From NCBI RefSeq assembly GCF_001434145.1, contig NZ_AZED01000011.1, positions 372,667-436,666 of the forward strand: a stretch of 64,000 nucleotides of DNA. Direction: 5' to 3'. Positions within the stretch are counted from its first letter, which is position 1; every line of letters begins with the position of its first letter. Below the pieces are notes generated by a model, which did no database searches, was not told the DNA's origin, and saw nothing but the letters and a program-made list of their open reading frames with translations. Source of the DNA: Lentilactobacillus otakiensis DSM 19908 = JCM 15040. Its GTDB lineage: Bacteria; Bacillota; Bacilli; Lactobacillales; Lactobacillaceae. This document shows positions 7,777 to 16,181 of this stretch, one piece after another. The position numbers and the translations under genes were made by a program.

Positions 7777-8372
7777 TTAAATAACTGATCGCTGTCTTTG
7801 TTAAATCGGGCGCCAACAAAAATGATCAATAACGAGACAATGACCATTTGAAGGGCCGGAAAATAGATAAGGACAACAATCGACGCAATAATCTGAAGAC
7901 CGACCCATTTCCAATTACTCATAAATCGATAAATGACCATTGACCGAATGCTCTGAGCAGCTTCTGGCCGATGGCCTTTTTCGTTAGCCTTCACCAGCAT
8001 GAGAGAGAGGATGAAATAGGCCATCGACCAAAGCATATAGACCAAAAAGTAAAAGGTCTCGGGTCCCTGTTGGTTCAATCCTTTGCCGACCCAAGCCGTT
8101 GCCACCGGCAAAAATGACGTTGCAAACATCCAAAAGTTGTTTGCCCAGTAAACATTTCGACTGATCCACCTGGTCTTCGAAAACATATAGTGATGGTTGT
8201 ACCAGGCCACCCCGATAAATAAATACCCAATTGCATACGAAATTAAATAAGGGACCTGATCCAAAATTGCACTGATCGCAAATGATTCCGGCGTTTTAAA
8301 TTCCAAAATCATAATCGTTAAAATAATTGCTAGTACAGCATCCGTGAACGCTTCGACTCGTCCTTTGTTCAT
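7773..8372 (-). CDS. TMEM175-family (DUF1211) putative potassium channel
   Basis: 199 residues with six predicted membrane segments. The N-terminus reads GRVEAFTDAVLAIILTIMIL, matching the RxxxFxDAVxAIxxTxM signature of the TMEM175/DUF1211 family; bacterial members form tetrameric K+ channels. The start was placed at ATG 8372, which follows GAGGGGTGAG, instead of an upstream in-frame codon. A single gene, convergent with menA. Confidence 0.85.
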   Translation of the reverse strand: MNKGRVEAFTDAVLAIILTIMILEFKTPESFAISAILDQVPYLISYAIGYLFIGVAWYNHHYMFSKTRWISRNVYWANNFWMFATSFLPVATAWVGKGLNQQGPETFYFLVYMLWSMAYFILSLMLVKANEKGHRPEAAQSIRSMVIYRFMSNWKWVGLQIIASIVVLIYFPALQMVIVSLLIIFVGARFNKDSDQLFN

Positions 8373-8441
8373 GAGCTCACCCCTCACACTATTTACTCAT
8401 AATATACAGCAAATATCCTCTCCAAGTTCATAAATAGACTA

Positions 8442-9500
8442 CTATCTGATTAACCACTTGGCCAAATAATAGCCCAGCTTTTGTGCAGTCCGGGTGGTGG
8501 GGTGAATTTTATGATCCTGTAAAGTCATCGTCCGATTGGCTGCAGTTATGACGCCTGGAGCAATCCGATCAAAGTCCACAACGGTTGCCCCAAGGCTTTT
8601 GTAAATTGCCGCTTCAACTCGTCTTAATTGATTAAGCGTATAACCGTACATATTCGGCAAGTTACCGCAATTTTGACCATAGTTCCCAAATCTGGATATT
8701 GGCAGGATTCCATATACCTTTGCCTTGGGATTTGCTTTTCGTATATATCTAATCTCTTGATATAAATGCCGAGAAACGTTCGTCAAGCTGCCGGCTCCTG
8801 ACCAGTTGGTATAATCATTGGTGCCAGCGTGAACGAAAATGATGTTCATGGACTTAATTCTCTTTCGATTATGTTTAAGCACAACACTTATATCTCTAGG
8901 CACAATTTTATTGTACTTTCCACCAACATATCGATACTCATGGCCAACAATTTGAGCATTGGGAACAGCTTCATTTTGCAGCTTGGGTTGGGATCCCAAA
9001 TACTTTCGCGTCCAGTCTGGATACGAATCGTTGAGGTAAAAGTGATAGCCATCCCAGCCTGAGGGAATGGAGTCACCAAAGACGCCAATCCGTTTATGGA
9101 CAAATCGTTTTCCAGCTGCTGGTAAAGCAATTTTAAATGACTTGCAGGCAATCCCTTTAACCTGTGAATGAAATACCCAATATGTATATTTATTATTGGC
9201 ACTACGAAGTTGAAATGCGGATTTCTTTTTCCCGTTAACAGTCAATTTGGCAAGCCGTTCTCGATACCAGACAGTTCTTAAATAGTGTTTGGCAGGGATA
9301 TAGTGCTTAAAACTAACACCTGTATACAGCTTGGCATGTTTTTTAACTGCATACGCATGAGAATGGATCCGCGAAATGCTTTGAACCTTGATATTATTTA
9401 CATGTTTAGCGTAAGTATCGCTTGGATTGAACAAAAAATCAGCCGTGCCAGCGAAAATTAGCACAGCAAAAAAAGTCATGAATCTTCTTAGCAACTGCAT
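8442..9500 (-). CDS. Secreted SGNH/GDSL-type hydrolase
   Basis: 352 residues with an N-terminal signal-like helix (about residues 5-24). The second half carries the SGNH blocks: FGDSIPSG with the nucleophile Ser, HAGTNDY with the block III Asn, and DHKIHPT with the catalytic Asp-His pair. The first half (to about residue 130) is Lys/Tyr-rich and may be a wall-binding region. Likely an extracellular esterase acting on cell-wall polymers or acyl chains; the substrate is unknown. GAGGGGG precedes the ATG. Confidence 0.85.
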   Translation of the reverse strand: MQLLRRFMTFFAVLIFAGTADFLFNPSDTYAKHVNNIKVQSISRIHSHAYAVKKHAKLYTGVSFKHYIPAKHYLRTVWYRERLAKLTVNGKKKSAFQLRSANNKYTYWVFHSQVKGIACKSFKIALPAAGKRFVHKRIGVFGDSIPSGWDGYHFYLNDSYPDWTRKYLGSQPKLQNEAVPNAQIVGHEYRYVGGKYNKIVPRDISVVLKHNRKRIKSMNIIFVHAGTNDYTNWSGAGSLTNVSRHLYQEIRYIRKANPKAKVYGILPISRFGNYGQNCGNLPNMYGYTLNQLRRVEAAIYKSLGATVVDFDRIAPGVITAANRTMTLQDHKIHPTTRTAQKLGYYLAKWLIR

Positions 9501-9593
9501 TTTCCCCCTCAGAAATATAACAGAATATTGATTTGTTAATCATTACGTATAAAGCATAGTTTCATTATAATATAGTTGTCCCAAAAAGATCAC

Positions 9594-9629
9594 AAAAAAA
9601 TTGTGAGAAATTATATTCTCACAATTTTT
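9594..9629 (-). terminator. Terminator of the first hydroxyacid dehydrogenase gene
   Basis: TTGTGAGAA and TTCTCACAA pair; on the minus strand seven T follow. Confidence 0.8.
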
Positions 9630-9682
9630 AATACGATATACATCTATGAATGGATATTTCTAAATATTCTATGTGTTGGAGC

Positions 9683-10627
9683 CTATTCTGTGGCGAAATC
9701 TTTCGCCTTTGATTCTTCAAACTTCTCTTTAATAATGTTGGCACAGTTTTGCAGCTTCTTGAGTTCCTCATCTGTTAAGTCAAGTTGGAGTTGTTGGACA
9801 ATCCCGTCACGCCCAACGATTGCCGGGTATGAAAGGTATGAATCGAGTTCCTCACGATAATTGGAAACTGGTAATTCAGTTCTCGCATCATTTAACACGA
9901 CATTGGCTAGGCGAACTGCCGCACTGGCAATCGCATAGTTAGTGTACCCTTTGCCACGGAAGACGACGAAGCCGCCCATACGGGCATCTTCATCAATTTT
10001 ATCGAGATCAAGGCCTTCTTTATCAGCTAAATCAGTAATCGGTTTGCCTAAGACGCGAACCGTAGACCAAGCAGTAAACTGTGAATTCCCATGTTCACCT
10101 AAGTTGTAACCTGAAACAGAACGGGGATCGATGTTTAATTTCTTCGCAACGGCTCGTTTCATTCGTGATGAATCCAGCAAGGTACCAGTTCCGATGACGT
10201 GCTTTTTTGGTAAGCCGGTCACCGCCTGGTAAATTGACGTGATCGCGTCAACTGGGTTAGTAATCACGATCAAAATGCCATTAAACCCGGAATCCTTAAT
10301 CTTACCAGCAACTGAAGCAGCAGCCTTCTGAGTAAATGGATACTCAACGAAACGATCATTGCTGGGATTGTCGCGTTGCAGCTGAAGCTTACCGATTGCA
10401 GAGATAATGATGTCTGCATCAGCTAATTCACTATAATCATTCACCACGATATTTGTATGTGTCGGCAAGTTAGCCATGGCATCTTCAAAATCTAACGCAT
10501 CGGCTTTAACCTTTTTCTCATTTACGTCAATCAAAACTAAATCATCCGCAAAGCCGCCAGATACTATGTAATGAGCCACCGTTGAGCCAACACTACCCAT
10601 TCCAATAACACCAATTTTTCTTGTCAT
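9683..10627 (-). CDS. L-2-hydroxyisocaproate dehydrogenase-like (LDH family), copy 1
   Basis: 314 residues of the L-lactate/malate dehydrogenase fold: NAD motif GVIGMGSVGS, ITNPVD, and the active-site His in GEHGNSQF. The sequence follows the L-HicDH pattern ([29 protein letters not shown]) more closely than classical L-LDH, so branched or aromatic 2-oxoacids are likely substrates. About two thirds identical to the copy at 12033-12956, same orientation, so the pair looks like a duplication. Compared with copy 2 it has a short extension at the C-terminus. Confidence 0.85.
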   Translation of the reverse strand: MTRKIGVIGMGSVGSTVAHYIVSGGFADDLVLIDVNEKKVKADALDFEDAMANLPTHTNIVVNDYSELADADIIISAIGKLQLQRDNPSNDRFVEYPFTQKAAASVAGKIKDSGFNGILIVITNPVDAITSIYQAVTGLPKKHVIGTGTLLDSSRMKRAVAKKLNIDPRSVSGYNLGEHGNSQFTAWSTVRVLGKPITDLADKEGLDLDKIDEDARMGGFVVFRGKGYTNYAIASAAVRLANVVLNDARTELPVSNYREELDSYLSYPAIVGRDGIVQQLQLDLTDEELKKLQNCANIIKEKFEESKAKDFATE

Positions 10628-10720
10628 TCAATCACCTCAAAAATTTTTAATGACAATAGCATAACACTTTTAGATGTCAGCTCAACAGTGAATTTTCATT
10701 TAATGAGATTTTCTCAAATT

Positions 10721-11791
10721 TTAAGACAGGGTATTCCGCCAAATGTCATCTGACAAATAAGGCAGCTGCCGGGCGCGCTTTTGGACCTCCTTCAGCCGAT
10801 ACGTCAGCATCCGGTTAAAAGATCGACGGAAGTCTTTTCCATCGGTCGCGTACTCGGTGCCGGCAAACCTGGGAACACCACTATTATCGCGATATTCAAT
10901 GGAAACATCGCGCATCAGCCACTCGTGATTTTTCATGTAACGCATGACCGCATTTGGTGTTGAAACCGTCAAGCCAATTCGAGTGAGAAATTGCCGTTCG
11001 CCCACCTGATCGCGATAGTATTCGGGCTCTCGTGCCGAAAGATAGTCGGTATCAGTCACCAGAAGTTGGTTGTCCAAGAGTGATTGAAATTTGTCATACA
11101 CTGTCAACTTGCGAGTCCCCTGCGGATCTGTGTACTCTACTCTATTTAATTCATATTCCTGATGTGAATTCAATTTTTGCGTAATCTGCTGTTTGGTCCC
11201 AGCTTCGCCACCCATTTGGACACGAAAATTATTCATGATCAACGGCATATCCAAGGTGAAGGTCATCTCGGAAATTTTTGGTGAGACCAATAATGGTAGG
11301 ACCTGTTCAATAATCAAATCAATTAATGGCTCTTCAGGTACATTTAAGAACCGGTTAGGATTGATCGTCAATGTCACTTGAATATCATGATTTCGACCAC
11401 CTGCTGGTTCACTTGTGACGGCGAAGAATTGACTAACGGTGTAGCCAAATCCCAGCGGACTTCGAACCACGTATTGCGTCGAATCAAACAACCGGTAATC
11501 GTGATACAAAATGATGCTTTGATAAGCATCCTTACCTGTGACCGGTGCTTGGCCACGACGCTGTTTCACAGGAAATGATTCCACAAAGCTTTGGAGCTTC
11601 AAATAGTGCTGCTGACTCATCGTACTGGTGATTTTAACAGTCTCAATTTCAAATTGCAGCTTTTTGGCCGGGAAGTCGATTCGTCGATGGGAGAAAAGTT
11701 CGGCCATTTTCTCTTGATAGGAATAATTTAAGCTGCGATATTCGGGAGAATTATAACGATTTGAATTAAACACTTCTTCGTAACTTGGCAA
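10721..11791 (-). CDS. Unrecognised 356-aa cytoplasmic protein
   Basis: I do not recognise this family. There is no signal peptide or membrane segment, many Arg and Tyr, and a block YDKFQSLLDNQLLVTDTDYL in the second half. The start is TTG with GGAG nine bases upstream. Its own promoter reads TTGACA (11848-11853 reversed), 17 bp, TAAAAT. It sits between two hydroxyacid dehydrogenase paralogues and diverges from a candidate small RNA. A distant relation to plasmid Rep-type proteins was considered from the basic, Tyr-containing C-terminal half but no motif supports it. Confidence 0.7.
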   Translation of the reverse strand: MPSYEEVFNSNRYNSPEYRSLNYSYQEKMAELFSHRRIDFPAKKLQFEIETVKITSTMSQQHYLKLQSFVESFPVKQRRGQAPVTGKDAYQSIILYHDYRLFDSTQYVVRSPLGFGYTVSQFFAVTSEPAGGRNHDIQVTLTINPNRFLNVPEEPLIDLIIEQVLPLLVSPKISEMTFTLDMPLIMNNFRVQMGGEAGTKQQITQKLNSHQEYELNRVEYTDPQGTRKLTVYDKFQSLLDNQLLVTDTDYLSAREPEYYRDQVGERQFLTRIGLTVSTPNAVMRYMKNHEWLMRDVSIEYRDNSGVPRFAGTEYATDGKDFRRSFNRMLTYRLKEVQKRARQLPYLSDDIWRNTLS

Positions 11792-11824
11792 AATTTATTG
11801 CTCCAATCGTGATTTAGTGGCTCA

Positions 11825-11853
11825 ATTTTAGGCTGAACATGCCACTGTGTCAA
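11825..11853 (-). promoter_or_regulatory. Promoter of the 356-aa protein gene
   Basis: On the minus strand TTGACA (11848-11853), 17 bp spacer, TAAAAT (11825-11830), 33 bp before the TTG start. Confidence 0.7.
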
Positions 11854-11878
11854 ACTGGAAACTATTTTACTGGCAACG

Positions 11879-11907
11879 TTGACAGATCGAATTTTGCGAG
11901 TTATAAT
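11879..11907 (+). promoter_or_regulatory. Perfect consensus promoter of a candidate small RNA
   Basis: TTGACA (11879-11884), 17 bp, TATAAT (11902-11907). No ORF follows before a terminator about 40 bp downstream. Confidence 0.8.
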
Positions 11908-11913
11908 ATAAGT

Positions 11914-11983
11914 ATATTAACAATTCGAGTTAGATAAATAGATTTTAACCGCTGGTACTTCGGTGCCGGGGGTTACTTTTTTG
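11914..11983 (+). ncRNA. Candidate small RNA of about 70 nt
   Basis: Between a perfect promoter and an intrinsic terminator lies a stretch with no start codon and ribosome-binding site. The terminator stem (11947-11974) is capped by a C(UUCG)G tetraloop, one of the most stable RNA loops, and is followed by TTTTTT at 11977-11982. The transcript would be about 70 nt, divergent from the 356-aa gene and convergent with the second dehydrogenase gene. No known RNA family was recognised. Confidence 0.6.
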
Positions 11984-11985
11984 TA

Positions 11986-12028
11986 CCAAAAAGGCCAGTT
12001 GGATGATTGCTCATCCCACTGGCCTTTA
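11986..12028 (-). terminator. Terminator of the second hydroxyacid dehydrogenase gene
   Basis: AAAGGCCAGTTGGAT pairs with ATCCCACTGGCCTTT; on the minus strand a T run follows. Confidence 0.85.
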
Positions 12029-12032
12029 AAGA

Positions 12033-12956
12033 TTATTCCATTGATTCTTTAAACTTTGTTTTAATGTAATCAGCTGAAATCTGAAGCTTCTTCTTCTCTT
12101 CATCAGTTAAATCAAGCTGAACCTGTTCAACAATGCCGTCTCGGCCAACAACTGCCGGATATGATAAGTAGGTTCCCAGCTCTTCACGGTAGTTCGAGAC
12201 AGCTAATTCCGTTCGAGCATCGCTCATAACCGTGTTTGCTAAACGCACAGCAGCAGTGGCGACACCGTAGTTCGTATATTTCTTGCCATGAAAGACGTTG
12301 AAGCCGCCTTCTCTTGCTGCCTTGTCCAACGCATTCAAGTCTAAGTCGCGTCCTTTTGCGATTTCCGTAATTGGATGACTCAAGACCCGGACAGTTGACC
12401 AAGCAGTAAATTGTGAGTTTCCATGCTCGCCTAAGTTAAAACCAGTGACAGAACGAGGGTCCAAATTTAATTCTTCTGCAACTGCCCGCTTCATCCGTGA
12501 GGAATCCAGCAGGGTACCAGTGCCAATCACATGTTTCTTAGGCAGACCGGTGATCTGTTGATAAATTGATGTGATGACATCCACGGGATTGGTGATTGCC
12601 ACAATAATGCCATTGAAGCCGGAATCTTTGATCTTTTGGGCGACGGATTTGACCGCTTTGCTGGTAAATGGCAGTTCGGCGAAACGATCGTCATTTGGAT
12701 TATCTTGGAGTTTAATATTACCTAGTGCTGAAATAATCACGTCTGCATCCTTCAGCGCAGAATAATCGTTCACTGTAATGTTGGTGTGGACAGGCAGATT
12801 CGACATTGCATCTTCAAAGTCAATCGCATCGGCCTTCACTTTATCCTCATTGATATCGATCAGTACCAAATCATCTGCAAAACCGTTTGCCACAATGTAA
12901 TGGGCTGCAGTTGAACCAACGTGACCCATTCCTATAACACCAATTTTTCTTGTCAT
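12033..12956 (-). CDS. L-2-hydroxyisocaproate dehydrogenase-like (LDH family), copy 2
   Basis: 307 residues, paralogue of the 9683-10627 product. It keeps the NAD motif [20 protein letters not shown] and GEHGNSQF with the catalytic His, and matches L-HicDH in the segment [18 protein letters not shown]. It likely reduces branched-chain or aromatic 2-oxoacids to L-2-hydroxyacids, regenerating NAD+. Together with the D-hydroxyacid dehydrogenase at 3.6 kb the window codes three 2-hydroxyacid dehydrogenases of two folds (SerA apart). Confidence 0.87.
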   Translation of the reverse strand: MTRKIGVIGMGHVGSTAAHYIVANGFADDLVLIDINEDKVKADAIDFEDAMSNLPVHTNITVNDYSALKDADVIISALGNIKLQDNPNDDRFAELPFTSKAVKSVAQKIKDSGFNGIIVAITNPVDVITSIYQQITGLPKKHVIGTGTLLDSSRMKRAVAEELNLDPRSVTGFNLGEHGNSQFTAWSTVRVLSHPITEIAKGRDLDLNALDKAAREGGFNVFHGKKYTNYGVATAAVRLANTVMSDARTELAVSNYREELGTYLSYPAVVGRDGIVEQVQLDLTDEEKKKLQISADYIKTKFKESME

Positions 12957-13079
12957 CTATTATCACCTCAAAAGTATTTGTTGAAATGAGTTTAACATGA
13001 TTATGACTGAATTTGTCATGATTTTCTCATTTTATAACCCCGTTTATCAAATTATCCCCATCCCAAAAATATTTCGGCA

Positions 13080-13118
13080 CAAAAATGATCCTTGCAACCG
13101 TCATGTTGTAAGGATCAT
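13080..13118 (-). terminator. Terminator of the oligopeptide-binding protein gene
   Basis: ATGATCCTT(A/G)CAAC arms around cgtcat, followed by TTTTT on the minus strand. Confidence 0.85.
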
Positions 13119-13131
13119 CTTGCATTCATCA

Positions 13132-14772
13132 TTATTTCATATAAGCATACTTATAACTCCACTGAGTTCCAGCAGTGTTATGAATCACGCCTTGAACACT
13201 CGGCTTCTGCAGGTATGATGTCACTTGCTGATACAGTGGTGTCATCCCTTGATCGGCATTGAACAGCTGAGCGGCTTTAACCAAGTCGTCCCAACGTTTA
13301 TCAGCGTTGTTAGCATCTTGATTTTGAGCCTGCTTAATCAGCTTGTCATAAGCAGCGTTGCTGTACTTGCCACTATTGTATGCAGTACCGGTTTCTGGAA
13401 TCTGTAAGAAGGAAATTGGATCGTTGAAGTCAGCACCCCAGCCGGAAAGTGAGAGGTCAAAGTCACCCTTCAAAACTTCCTGATTGGCGACTTGACTTGG
13501 CACATTTCTGATATCCAGCTTGAAGCCGGGCAAATCACGTTGCAGTTCCGACTTCATGTACTGAGTAATCGGATTGCTGGTTGGATCATCGTTGGAAGCG
13601 GTGATCGTTAAAGTAATCTTCTTGGTCCCCAATGCCTTCAAACCTTTTTCCCAGTGCTGTTTAGCCAGCTTCACGTTGTAATCAACGGTATTTGGCACCG
13701 ACTGTTCCTTCGCAAAGTCTTCACTGGTCTTAGGATTCTTGGCGAGTCCGGAGGCCACAAAACCGGTTGGTGTATCGGACCCGTCACCAAGCACCTTTTT
13801 AGTTAATTGCTGGCGATCGATGGCTAATGAGATTGCGAGACGGATATCCTTGTTACTCATTGCTTCGCGTTTAGCTTGCGAGGCATCCTTGAAGTTGTAT
13901 TTCAGATAACCAATATACGAATATGGATACTGTTGAAATTGCTTCTCGCCCTTGTAATGCTTAACCTGCTCATTTGAAAGTGGTGTCAGATCAAGTTTGC
14001 CTTGTTGATATAGCTCAAGTCCTGTGGTTGGACTGGAAACCACAGTGTAGTTAATCTTACTCAGTTTAACAACCCCTTTATCCCAATACTGATTGTTCTT
14101 CACAAATTGCCACTTATTGCCAGTTCCGTTCCAATTTTGAATTTTGAATGGTCCTGAATAGACCATGTACTTGGAATTAGTGCCATACTTCTTGCCATAT
14201 TTGTCGACGACTTTTTGGTTCTGAGGGCCAAATAATGGGTAAGCCATCAGGACTTTGAAGTATGCAATCGGCTTCTCAAGTTGGATTTGGACCGTCTTGT
14301 CATTCAATGCCTTGATGCCAATTTTATTTGGTGAAAGCTTACCAGCATTCACCTGATCAGCATTCTTGATCCCACTGAATAAGTAAGCATAAGTCGACTT
14401 GGTGCTTGGTTTCAAAGTTCGTCGCCATGAATAAACAAAGTCTTGCGCGGTGATCTTGTCACCGTTACTCCATTTGGCGTTGCGCAGTTTAAATGTCCAG
14501 GTCTTGCCATCCTTGGAAACTTTCCCGCTCTTAGCAAGCCCCGGTGTTGGCTTACCATCTTTTCCCAAACGGTAGAAGCTTTCAAAAACGTTTCCAGTTT
14601 GGCCGTAACCGGTCGACTTGGAAATGTCGATGGTGTCCAAAGGTGCGGTTGTGCTCAAGTTTAACGTTTGTTTTTGACTGTTGGATTTGGTTGCTGACTT
14701 GCCGCAGGCGGCTAATGTCACGACTAAAACGGTTGTTAAGGCTAACAATAAAAGTGATCTGAATTTTCGCAT
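13132..14772 (-). CDS. Oligopeptide ABC transporter substrate-binding lipoprotein
   Basis: 546 residues of the OppA/DppA family (solute-binding protein family 5). The signal peptide ends in the lipobox LAAC with Cys23, so it is anchored outside the membrane. The segments AKWSNGDKITAQDFVYSWRR and RLAISLAIDRQQL are typical of OppA. No permease or ATPase gene is adjacent, so it must share a transporter coded elsewhere. A 37-codon Met/Cys-rich ORF and a strong terminator stand between its probable promoter and the gene. Confidence 0.9.
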   Translation of the reverse strand: MRKFRSLLLLALTTVLVVTLAACGKSATKSNSQKQTLNLSTTAPLDTIDISKSTGYGQTGNVFESFYRLGKDGKPTPGLAKSGKVSKDGKTWTFKLRNAKWSNGDKITAQDFVYSWRRTLKPSTKSTYAYLFSGIKNADQVNAGKLSPNKIGIKALNDKTVQIQLEKPIAYFKVLMAYPLFGPQNQKVVDKYGKKYGTNSKYMVYSGPFKIQNWNGTGNKWQFVKNNQYWDKGVVKLSKINYTVVSSPTTGLELYQQGKLDLTPLSNEQVKHYKGEKQFQQYPYSYIGYLKYNFKDASQAKREAMSNKDIRLAISLAIDRQQLTKKVLGDGSDTPTGFVASGLAKNPKTSEDFAKEQSVPNTVDYNVKLAKQHWEKGLKALGTKKITLTITASNDDPTSNPITQYMKSELQRDLPGFKLDIRNVPSQVANQEVLKGDFDLSLSGWGADFNDPISFLQIPETGTAYNSGKYSNAAYDKLIKQAQNQDANNADKRWDDLVKAAQLFNADQGMTPLYQQVTSYLQKPSVQGVIHNTAGTQWSYKYAYMK

Positions 14773-14894
14773 GAATCATTCCTCCAAAGAATTTTAATTG
14801 ATTATTTTCACTTTGATCAACATCTGACTACACACTGCAACCGCCACCTTTTAACTTATTAAATGAAAGAGTTTGATTTGATACCCGAATATAC

Positions 14895-14941
14895 AAAAAG
14901 AGTGCCTCACTTCAGCAATGACGCTGAAATGAGGCACTCTT
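14895..14941 (-). terminator. Terminator or attenuator upstream of the oligopeptide-binding gene
   Basis: AGAGTGCCTCATTTCAGC pairs with GCTGAAGTGAGGCACTCT over about 18 bp; TTTTT follows on the minus strand. It lies between the small Met/Cys ORF and the lipoprotein gene. Confidence 0.9.
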
Positions 14942-14968
14942 GGCGTTCATAATTCTTGAGAGAATGGC

Positions 14969-15092
14969 TGCAAAGTCCTAGCCCACAGTCTGTCTTTCAA
15001 GTATGAATCGTTTACCAAAGAAGCCACGATCAGCGCTAACCTGAGCTTGACACATTGAACAACACATCATTTTAGCAGCTGACATTTGCATG
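14969..15092 (-). CDS. Met/Cys-rich small ORF, possible leader peptide
   Basis: An ORF from ATG at about 15091 with GAGGAGG nine bases upstream, reading MQMSAAKMMCCSMCQAQ and then a basic stretch, about 37 residues ending in TAG near 14980. Five Met and three Cys fall in the first 14 codons. With a consensus promoter before it and a strong terminator after it, it could be a leader peptide sensing Met or Cys. An exact antiterminator was not found (only TCAGCG in the terminator against CGCTGA in the ORF), so a small Cys-containing protein remains possible. End coordinates are approximate. Confidence 0.5.
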
Positions 15093-15127
15093 AATGGCTT
15101 CCTCCTCTTTCGTTACTTGTTGGAACA

Positions 15128-15156
15128 AATATAAATGATTAGAATTCGTTTGTCAA
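15128..15156 (-). promoter_or_regulatory. Promoter of the Met/Cys ORF
   Basis: TTGACA (15151-15156), 17 bp, TATATT (15128-15133) on the minus strand, placed just after the stop of the phosphatase gene. Confidence 0.75.
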
Positions 15157-15163
15157 ACATTTG

Positions 15164-15793
15164 TCAAAAATGAGAATTCACGACACGGTTATAGTACCGC
15201 AAATAATAAGTTTTGCTTGAAACGTCTCTGGTAATTCGGGTGACACTGGTATTATCCGGTTCTTCAACAACCATCATATTTTTCGGGCGACCAACCGATG
15301 CCAATACAGCAGCTTTAATCGTAAACCCGTGGGTGACCAGAATGATTTTTTGATCAGGGTACTTGTGAGCGACGTCCTGCATGAAGGCATCGACGCGATC
15401 AATCACGTGTTCAAAAGTCTCTCCATCAGCAACAGACGCATAACTGGGGAAGACATCGTTCAGTGTGTGATCGAACAATTCGGGATACTTCGCCATCAAA
15501 TCGGCATTCTTCTCGCCATCCCATTTGCCGTAAGAGATTTCGAGAAGCCGTTTGTCATAAGTTATCGGTAAGTTCGCGCTCTGATTCAGAACGTTTGCGG
15601 TATCAATAGTCCGCTGCAACGGGCTGGCAATGATTTGATCCGCAAACGATATATCGAAACCTTTTCGCAAACTTTCCGCTTGTTGCTTACCAGTTTCCGA
15701 TAAGTATGTAATTTCGGTATTAATTGTCCCCTGCTTAAGCCCAGCGGCGTTTGCGGCCGTTTGTCCATGCCGTACAAAATAAAATTCAGTCAT
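15164..15793 (-). CDS. Histidine phosphatase / phosphoglycerate mutase-like protein
   Basis: 209 residues of the histidine phosphatase superfamily: the RHG motif in FVRHGQTAAN with the phospho-accepting His, the SPLQRTIDTA segment, LLEISYGKWDGE, and the second catalytic His in LVTHGF. Likely a broad phosphatase rather than a glycolytic mutase. GGGAGG sets ATG 15793 as the start instead of the codon at 15808. Confidence 0.85.
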   Translation of the reverse strand: MTEFYFVRHGQTAANAAGLKQGTINTEITYLSETGKQQAESLRKGFDISFADQIIASPLQRTIDTANVLNQSANLPITYDKRLLEISYGKWDGEKNADLMAKYPELFDHTLNDVFPSYASVADGETFEHVIDRVDAFMQDVAHKYPDQKIILVTHGFTIKAAVLASVGRPKNMMVVEEPDNTSVTRITRDVSSKTYYLRYYNRVVNSHF

Positions 15794-15946
15794 CAACTTG
15801 CCTCCCAATCACAATCTATTATTCATTGAATTTACCATGTTATTTAGGCACTTGCAATCATCATCGCGGAAAATGATTCAAAATTGGTGTTGCTTTTATC
15901 TGTGAGTTCTGTTAGATTTTAGTTATAAGAAATGGAGGTTGTTCAT

Positions 15947-16027
15947 ATGAACGTCAATTTAGCTGGTTATACAACAACTGCATCATCCTCCTGGTCCACA
16001 GTCACATCTGTGTGGGCCATCTTTTGA
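15947..16027 (+). CDS. Serine leader peptide (26 aa)
   Basis: A 26-codon ORF with GGAGG at 15934-15938. Its middle reads ASSSWSTVTS, with Ser codons TCA TCC TCC - TCC in a run of five. It lies directly before serC-serA, the serine biosynthesis genes, separated by an attenuator. The Ser codons overlap the first pairing segment, as expected for a stalling leader. Confidence 0.85.
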   Translation: MNVNLAGYTTTASSSWSTVTSVWAIF

Positions 16028-16109
16028 GACGCATGATTTTACAAAAGGCCTTGCATAGATGAAATGTACACTCTTCATCGCTGTGAGACCGCTAATAACG
16101 GAAGTTTGA
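15993..16109 (+). promoter_or_regulatory. Serine-responsive attenuator with alternative hairpins
   Basis: Segment 1 (15993-16001, GGTCCACAG, over the Ser codons) can pair with segment 2 (16008-16018) or, with one bulge, with segment 3 (16081-16090, CTGTGAGACC). Segment 3 (16081-16088) also pairs exactly with 16113-16120 in the 5' arm of the terminator. A ribosome stalled at the Ser codons hides segment 1 and frees segment 3 to act as antiterminator; otherwise 3 is trapped and the terminator folds. Pairings are seen; the mechanism is inferred. Confidence 0.8.
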
Positions 16110-16142
16110 AGCTCTCACAGTCTAGTCTGTGGGAGCTTTTTT
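16110..16142 (+). terminator. Attenuator terminator before serC
   Basis: AGCTCTCACAG pairs with CTGTGGGAGCT, followed by six T, about 40 bp before the serC start. Confidence 0.88.
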
Positions 16143-16181
16143 GCTTGTTGGCTTTGTAATTTATATAAAGGAGTTTTGGTA

